From NCBI GenBank assembly GCA_036674765.1, contig JARVKI010000032.1, positions 124,001 through 188,000 of the forward strand: a stretch of DNA of 64,000 bases. Reading direction: 5' to 3'. Below the pieces are notes generated by a model. The model had not been told where the DNA came from. It saw only the letters and a list, made by a program, of their open reading frames with translations, and searched no databases. Positions 59,341 through 64,000 of this stretch are shown piece by piece. How positions within the stretch are numbered: position 1 is the first letter of the stretch; every line of letters starts with the position of its first letter. The translations under genes and the position numbers were made by a program. The stretch is from Seiridium cupressi (lineage: Eukaryota; Ascomycota; Sordariomycetes; Amphisphaeriales; Sporocadaceae).

Positions 59341-60016
59341 GGACCAAGTACCGCTTGTTGTGGCTGGTGCAGCACTAAGGATGGCGCTCTCATGGAACAT
59401 AACGTATTCTATAAGGACACTTGTATGAGAAGAGTCGGCTTGGTAGTTTGCAGGCCTTTAGATAACAGTCAGCAAGCTGTGCGAGTGCAGTCGGATTGAT
59501 CCCATGTGTAAAAATCGAGCCATGCGCTCCACACGATAGAGCAATGGAACAGCGGTTCTTCCGTCGTATCGTATCGAAGATGAGCAGTGGCATAGCCTGA
59601 ATTTGATGGACAAGAATCCAACTTGATGCGCAGCGGTGTTGGCGGTGCATGAACTCTTAGTTGAAGGGACCACCCCACAGACCCTCTTCAGCATATGTGT
59701 GTACCTAATGGCGCTGTACAAGGCGCCGGATAAAAGCTGTTGCAGCTATGCTTATTTACCAACAGCTCTGATTGGATTGTTGGTGGCCGTCCATAGCGGG
59801 ACTGCAATCTTCCGGCCGAAGAGATTTAGTGACGTCGGAGATAATGGGAGCTTTGGTTGGAGCTTCTGTCGATCACCAACTTGCGCTGGGCCTTACAAAT
59901 GCGAGTACCTCTGCCACAGCTCCATTTTGCAAGGGCTATTGCCGTCAATTCAGGTCCCTCATAACCGCCCTTCATTTTGTCGTTGGAGAGAACCGTTCTC
60001 TTCATAATTTATCACA
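59341..60016. other. Intergenic, nothing recognised
   Basis: About 680 bp between two plus-strand genes. No structure seen. Confidence 0.45.
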
Positions 60017-60478
60017 ATGCTGTGCCACCAATGTCGGCGCGCAGCGACAGTCGCCGTGCGACAGCTTAGTTCTGCAACGCGAGCTCAAAGCACATTTGCT
60101 CGTCCCGCATCGAAACTAAGAGCAACGATTCCCATAACAACAGGACCATACCTACGATACCATCCCTCAGTGCGCTACTCGACCGCCTCCGAAACGATAG
60201 CGTCATCACCGCAGTCATCCAGCACACCGGAGAAGCCTGACTATCTCGATACTGCCGAATCGGAAATATGGGACAAGCTGACGGCTGAGTTCTCGCCCAC
60301 AGAGCTCATGGTACAAGACGTGTCTGGAGGGTGTGGATCCATGTATGGCATTGAGATTGCCTCGGAGAAGTTTCGCGGCGCGAACATGCTGAAGCAGCAG
60401 CGAATGGTGAATGCTGTTCTGGGCGACCAGATGAAGGGCTGGCACGGCGTACAGCTGAGGACAAAAGTCCCGTCATAG
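60017..60478 (+). CDS. Mitochondrial BolA-like protein (Bol3/BOLA3-type)
   Basis: Works with monothiol glutaredoxin and Nfu1 in the mitochondrial matrix to hand [4Fe-4S] clusters to client enzymes. Single exon, 153 residues. Seen: an N-terminal region of about 55 residues rich in Arg, Ala, Ser and Thr with few acids, suiting a mitochondrial presequence; a Ser/Pro linker; then the BolA domain (about 78-150) with FSPTELMVQDVSGGCGSMYGIEI and the helix MLKQQRMVNAVL followed by GWHGVQLRT. C106 (in GGCGSMY) and H143 (in GWHG) match the conserved cluster ligands of the BOLA3 branch. No disruption seen. The neighbours are not Fe-S genes. Confidence 0.94.
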   Translation: MLCHQCRRAATVAVRQLSSATRAQSTFARPASKLRATIPITTGPYLRYHPSVRYSTASETIASSPQSSSTPEKPDYLDTAESEIWDKLTAEFSPTELMVQDVSGGCGSMYGIEIASEKFRGANMLKQQRMVNAVLGDQMKGWHGVQLRTKVPS

Positions 60479-61980
60479 GGAAAGGCGGTCAACGAGCAGA
60501 AGTCGGGCCTGTAGACCTTTGCGATAGGGTGGATTGGTATACTTGACATACCATAAAGATGCCGACGGCTCCTTGTGGCAGTCAGCACTGTACATTACGT
60601 GTTTGATAGATGTACAACGGGCAGGAGCATATACAGCTCTCACTGCGGTAGAAAGGATGAACCGATGAACAATCACCTCCTTGGAAAATTTCCCTGGGCA
60701 GTTGCTTCTGGTGGCTTTTTGCGTTTCTTGTGGTGTACTGTATAAGGATCTATTTGGCCGAGACTATTCTGATACGACTAATAGGTAAATCGAGTGATCC
60801 GACTGGGTAAGATGACCCCCCATAATCACACCCGGCTCCAGTCCTCTATTGGCGATGGCTTTTCCGTATCCCAGGGATATGCTGGTCCGCTTCTGGTTAG
60901 GTACGACTTGGTTTACCCAGCCTGCAACAGCTTTTGGGCAAACTAAGCACGAGTATAGACAATGTTGAGGGTGCAATAACCATAATGGATCCCGGTCAAT
61001 CTACTCTATACGTGGGAGCGTATCAGAAATACCATAGCCCCATCAGCTTCCTTTGTTTTTCCGGCTTAATTGGAGGAACGAGCCAAGTTCTACAAGTATC
61101 TTCCACAATTCGATCCAGGACGCCGATAAACGAGATGCGGATCCTGCAGGAGTTGTATCACGAGATTGACGAGTACGATGCCTGGCACTTGGAGGGTTAC
61201 ATTATATTGAATCTTGTTTTCAGCGAAGCGATGAAATCTCAAACCCAGAGAAGAGCAGGCATCTTCCCGCGAAGCCACAACTTCCTGAGAACTTATCCCT
61301 TCCGCCGCATCTGAAACATAGGCAACCTCATGAGATTATTACGCCGAAATCGGCGTCTTTTGAGCCGCATACAAGAGTTTAAGAGGCTATATCCGGCTAG
61401 TCGCGACTCAGTGCCTGTGGAGTAGAGTCGGTGAATGTCTAAGCCCATCATTCCCTCCAAAGTCGATTACGAGCTCAACATACGCCAAACAAGGCTGGCC
61501 AAGTCGTGCTTGCATTCATCCCGCTGAAGCGGAGCATCTAGGTTGACGCCGCCATCTAGATAACCCATGGCCACAGCAGCCACGATCTCAGTCAGATCGT
61601 GCAGGCTGAGCGTCGCCGTGCTTGGCGGCTTCTCTTACGGCCGGCGGTCAGCATGAAGTCCGACCTCCATCGGTACTCATGTATGCCTTGTTGCTTCTGC
61701 TCCTCGCAAGTCCTGCCATCATTCCACCGGCGGTTTATAGCCTACTCAGTCGACCTGGGCGGTTCATAGCCATGAACCACCAGCACAGAGCGACGTTTCG
61801 TGCAGCGGTCGTCTTATATCTTGGCATCCGAGGCGATCAACGAAGCGATAGCTAGCATCCCATCCTAACGATGTCGGGGATCGGCCCGCACCTGTCGTCT
61901 CGCATCCCGTGCTCCAGGCTTGTTAGGGCTGGAACCATTGGCGGAATGACGAGTCTAGGGCGCAGAGGACTCTAGGTATA

Positions 61981-62008
61981 GCGGGATCGCGGGATCGCGG
62001 GATCGCGG
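61981..62008. repeat. 8-bp tandem repeat, 3.5 copies
   Basis: GCGGGATC is repeated three times exactly, followed by GCGG. Confidence 0.88.
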
Positions 62009-62914
62009 CACGTAGCCGGAGATGCGCTTCAGGGTAGATCCTCGCCATCGCTCAGAAGATAACCGGTGGGAGACAAGGTTCGCTAGTTTATGATGCATGG
62101 CAGAACAAATTGTTCTTGGAGATTGAAACCCGAGTGGTGACTCGTACGAAAAGAGAAAAAGAAACAATAGGTGGACCCGAGGCATCTTTGGCACTAAGAC
62201 CCAGCACCCGGAATGCTGGGACAAGATCCCAAACCTTGCGATAATCGAGGACCGTTAGAGATCTGAGGCAAAAGCATGATATGACATGTACCTCAAACTC
62301 GCCTAGCCTCATGTAATTTCTTCTGTAGCCCTCTTTTTGCAACGACCGTGAGCTATATCTGATTTCCGCAAGAATAAAACAAAAATCAGATCAGATAAAC
62401 TCGCTAATCGTGCCAAGGAGGACCCTTACTTTTATGCGGACTCCAAATGCGGGCTGCCAGGGGGGGTCCGATGTGGCTTGAAGCCCCAGGACTAGTCTAA
62501 AAGATTACTCAACATTCAGATCATAGGTACTTCAGCCACGTGGGTCACCCCCCTTCAGGGTCCAAGGTCCAAGCAAACATTCCAACCTGTTTGCATACCC
62601 TGCTTAGACTTGCCCGATATGTCACCAAAACTCTTCGAGAGCGGAAAAGCAATCGCATGCAAGATGAAGGTAAGATCTTTGGGACTGAAAACCAAAAACC
62701 CAAAACCAAAAAAAGAACACCCATGCCGTGCCGGGGAACTGGAACCGTTCACGACATATGGGCTTGCTTTGGGGCTTTCCTTAGACTACTACACAAGTCC
62801 ACTCATGACCACTCGATCCGCAGATGTGGCAGCCTCGAAGGACGGGCCCAGATGACACTAGAGGACGTATATTGGCTGGGAGCGCCGGGATCTGTCTTTT
62901 CTTCGACTTATATA

Positions 62915-62944
62915 CGAACACCTCTGACGAACACCTCTGACGAA
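62915..62944. repeat. 13-bp tandem duplication upstream of the velvet-like gene
   Basis: CGAACACCTCTGA occurs twice head to tail, then CGAA. It directly follows a TTATATACG sequence that could serve as a TATA element. Confidence 0.85.
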
Positions 62945-63108
62945 AGCCGCGACCGGTGAAGGGCTCGAATGACCGACATCTGTTCTCTTGCGGTCTCCGT
63001 CCGACATCATCCTTGATTTTGGCTCCGTGTCCTTTCTTCGACCGACGAACCTTGTATCACTTGTTGGCTGTTGAGGCGTCGTAGATCAGAATCTTTGTTG
63101 AACTGTCG

Positions 63109-63850
63109 GTGTATGAGTGTAGTGTAACAAGCACGATGGTCCATAAAACGAGGGCTCGGTCAACCGTACTGACCCAGTCGGTTCACGAAAAACATCAGAC
63201 AACAGAGGCAATGTATCAAAACAGCTTCTCCTATTACCCTCTTACCAACAAACCACCAAGCGTCATGTCTGCCAGGTCATGGAATTTCGAAGTCTTGCCC
63301 CCAAGGGAGGTCCAGAAGGGCAAGACGCTCTACCCGCCGCTCGTGGTTAGTGTTGAGTCGCCGCCGGAAGAGTTCATCAGCGTTTCGGTGATAGCTGTCG
63401 AGGCAAGCGACCCGAACTGGATCAATGTCATGGATCCTCAGTGGGCCAACACCTTCGGCGGCCGATCTTATCTATCAGGGCAGATGGTGGTGAACGCACA
63501 CTCCCTTGAGAACGGAGATGGCAGGAAGTATGCCGTCTTCCCGTACCTCGAGTTCACGGTTGCGGGCACTTACGGGTTGATCGTCACTTTGTCGGATGAT
63601 ACGAGTGGGTTCCCCATGACTATCGACTGGTCACCGCTCATGGAGGGTGGTCGCGGCCGAACGACCACTGTGAGCGTGAGCAAGCGTCACAAGGAACGTG
63701 GCAGTAAGTAGCGCGTGCTTGCCATTGAGAGTATCATATTGACCCCGTGTAGGTGCGCACGAAGAGGCAGTTCTTGATGTGCTACGCCAGTTCGATGATG
63801 AAGTTGGCGCCACTTTTGAGGTTCCTAAAGCGCCAAAGAAGAGGTCATAG
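63109..63850 (+). CDS. Velvet-like domain protein (putative)
   Basis: Two exons, 63109-63703 and 63753-63850; the 49-bp intron has GTAAGT and a GTGTAG acceptor and preserves the frame, giving 230 residues from the first ATG. Later in-frame ATGs at 63136, 63211 and 63265 are possible starts; the last (MSARSWNFEV) begins right at the conserved part. Seen: WNFEVLPPREVQKGKTLYPPLVV resembles the first strand and PPP turn of velvet domains, and SGQMVVNAHSLENGDG...FPYLEFTVAGTYGLIVTL resembles the velvet core LxGxxVxxxxxLxxxDGxxxxFFxFPDLSVRxEGxYRLxF. A short basic KKRS tail could aid nuclear import. Known: velvet factors (VeA, VelB, VosA, VelC) bind DNA and couple development to secondary metabolism. 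Inferred: a divergent velvet-like regulator; the canonical PPPIVQL and C-terminal PFPGM parts are weak, so a different beta-sandwich protein is possible. Confidence 0.6.
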
Positions 63851-64000
63851 GCTAGGACATCTCCATCTATCATGGGCTTGAAGCTTATTCGGAACTCGCA
63901 ACCCACGCTGCAACTCGTCTACCAGACTCAGTGTTGCGGAGCTACATGTCTAGGTGGTCAGGATCGTATTCCCCATTTCTTTTCGTCCTCGGAGTTTCGG
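63851..64000. other. 3' flank to window end
   Basis: Short stretch after the velvet-like gene; nothing seen. Confidence 0.4.

Larger units (their letters stand above)
60479..63108. other. Intergenic with short tandem repeats
   Basis: About 2.6 kb. It contains two short tandem repeats (listed) and the upstream region of the velvet-like gene. No gene supported. Confidence 0.4.

Noticed and set aside
1..64000. Secondary-metabolite cluster
   Set aside because: The oxidoreductases, transporter and hydrolase are scattered over 60 kb, and no PKS, NRPS, terpene synthase or pathway-specific zinc-cluster factor is present.

Overview
The window is nuclear DNA of a filamentous ascomycete (Pezizomycotina, most likely Sordariomycetes). 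The genes are split by short introns (47-112 bp) with GT...AG ends and CTAAC-like branch sites, and the families are fungal: a DAL5-type permease, a fungal rhodopsin-domain membrane protein, a HeLo-like/pseudokinase protein, a velvet-like factor and a 2283-residue multidomain acetyl-CoA carboxylase. No sequence search was run. Names rest on motifs and on exon joins worked out by hand. The species cannot be named.

Layout. 0-18.5 kb is an accessory-type stretch: a DAL5-like MFS permease (-) divergent from a rhodopsin-domain membrane protein (+); a TA-flanked inverted-repeat element of MITE type; a small protein with a zinc-deaminase signature (+) convergent with a zinc alcohol dehydrogenase (-); a 1169-residue HeLo-like/pseudokinase/trypsin-like fusion (-); a FAD monooxygenase (+); and a short conserved-looking hypothetical (-). 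18.5-25.6 kb has no gene I can support and ends in the promoter and leader of ACC1. 25.6-38.8 kb is a conserved metabolic core: ACC1 (+), a histidine phosphatase (-) and a glycogen-targeting PP1 subunit of Gac1/Pig type (-). 38.8-55.5 kb is a gene desert of about 16.8 kb with homopolymers, an A-T9-GG repeat and a decayed 46-bp tandem array. 55.5-64 kb is a run of plus-strand genes: a knottin-like secreted cysteine-rich protein, an alpha/beta hydrolase, a 3-hydroxyisobutyrate-dehydrogenase-like reductase, a mitochondrial BolA protein and a velvet-like protein.

How they fit together. The core genes are unrelated housekeeping functions: malonyl-CoA supply, glycogen control and mitochondrial Fe-S delivery. 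The flanking genes suit environmental or biotic interaction: nutrient uptake, surface sensing, possible incompatibility or cell death, a secreted peptide and small-molecule oxidoreductases. No biosynthetic gene cluster with a backbone enzyme (PKS, NRPS or terpene synthase) is present. The most unusual items are the HeLo-like/pseudokinase/protease fusion, the stand-alone deaminase-signature protein, the six-cysteine secreted peptide, and the 153-bp element with perfect 33-bp inverted repeats.
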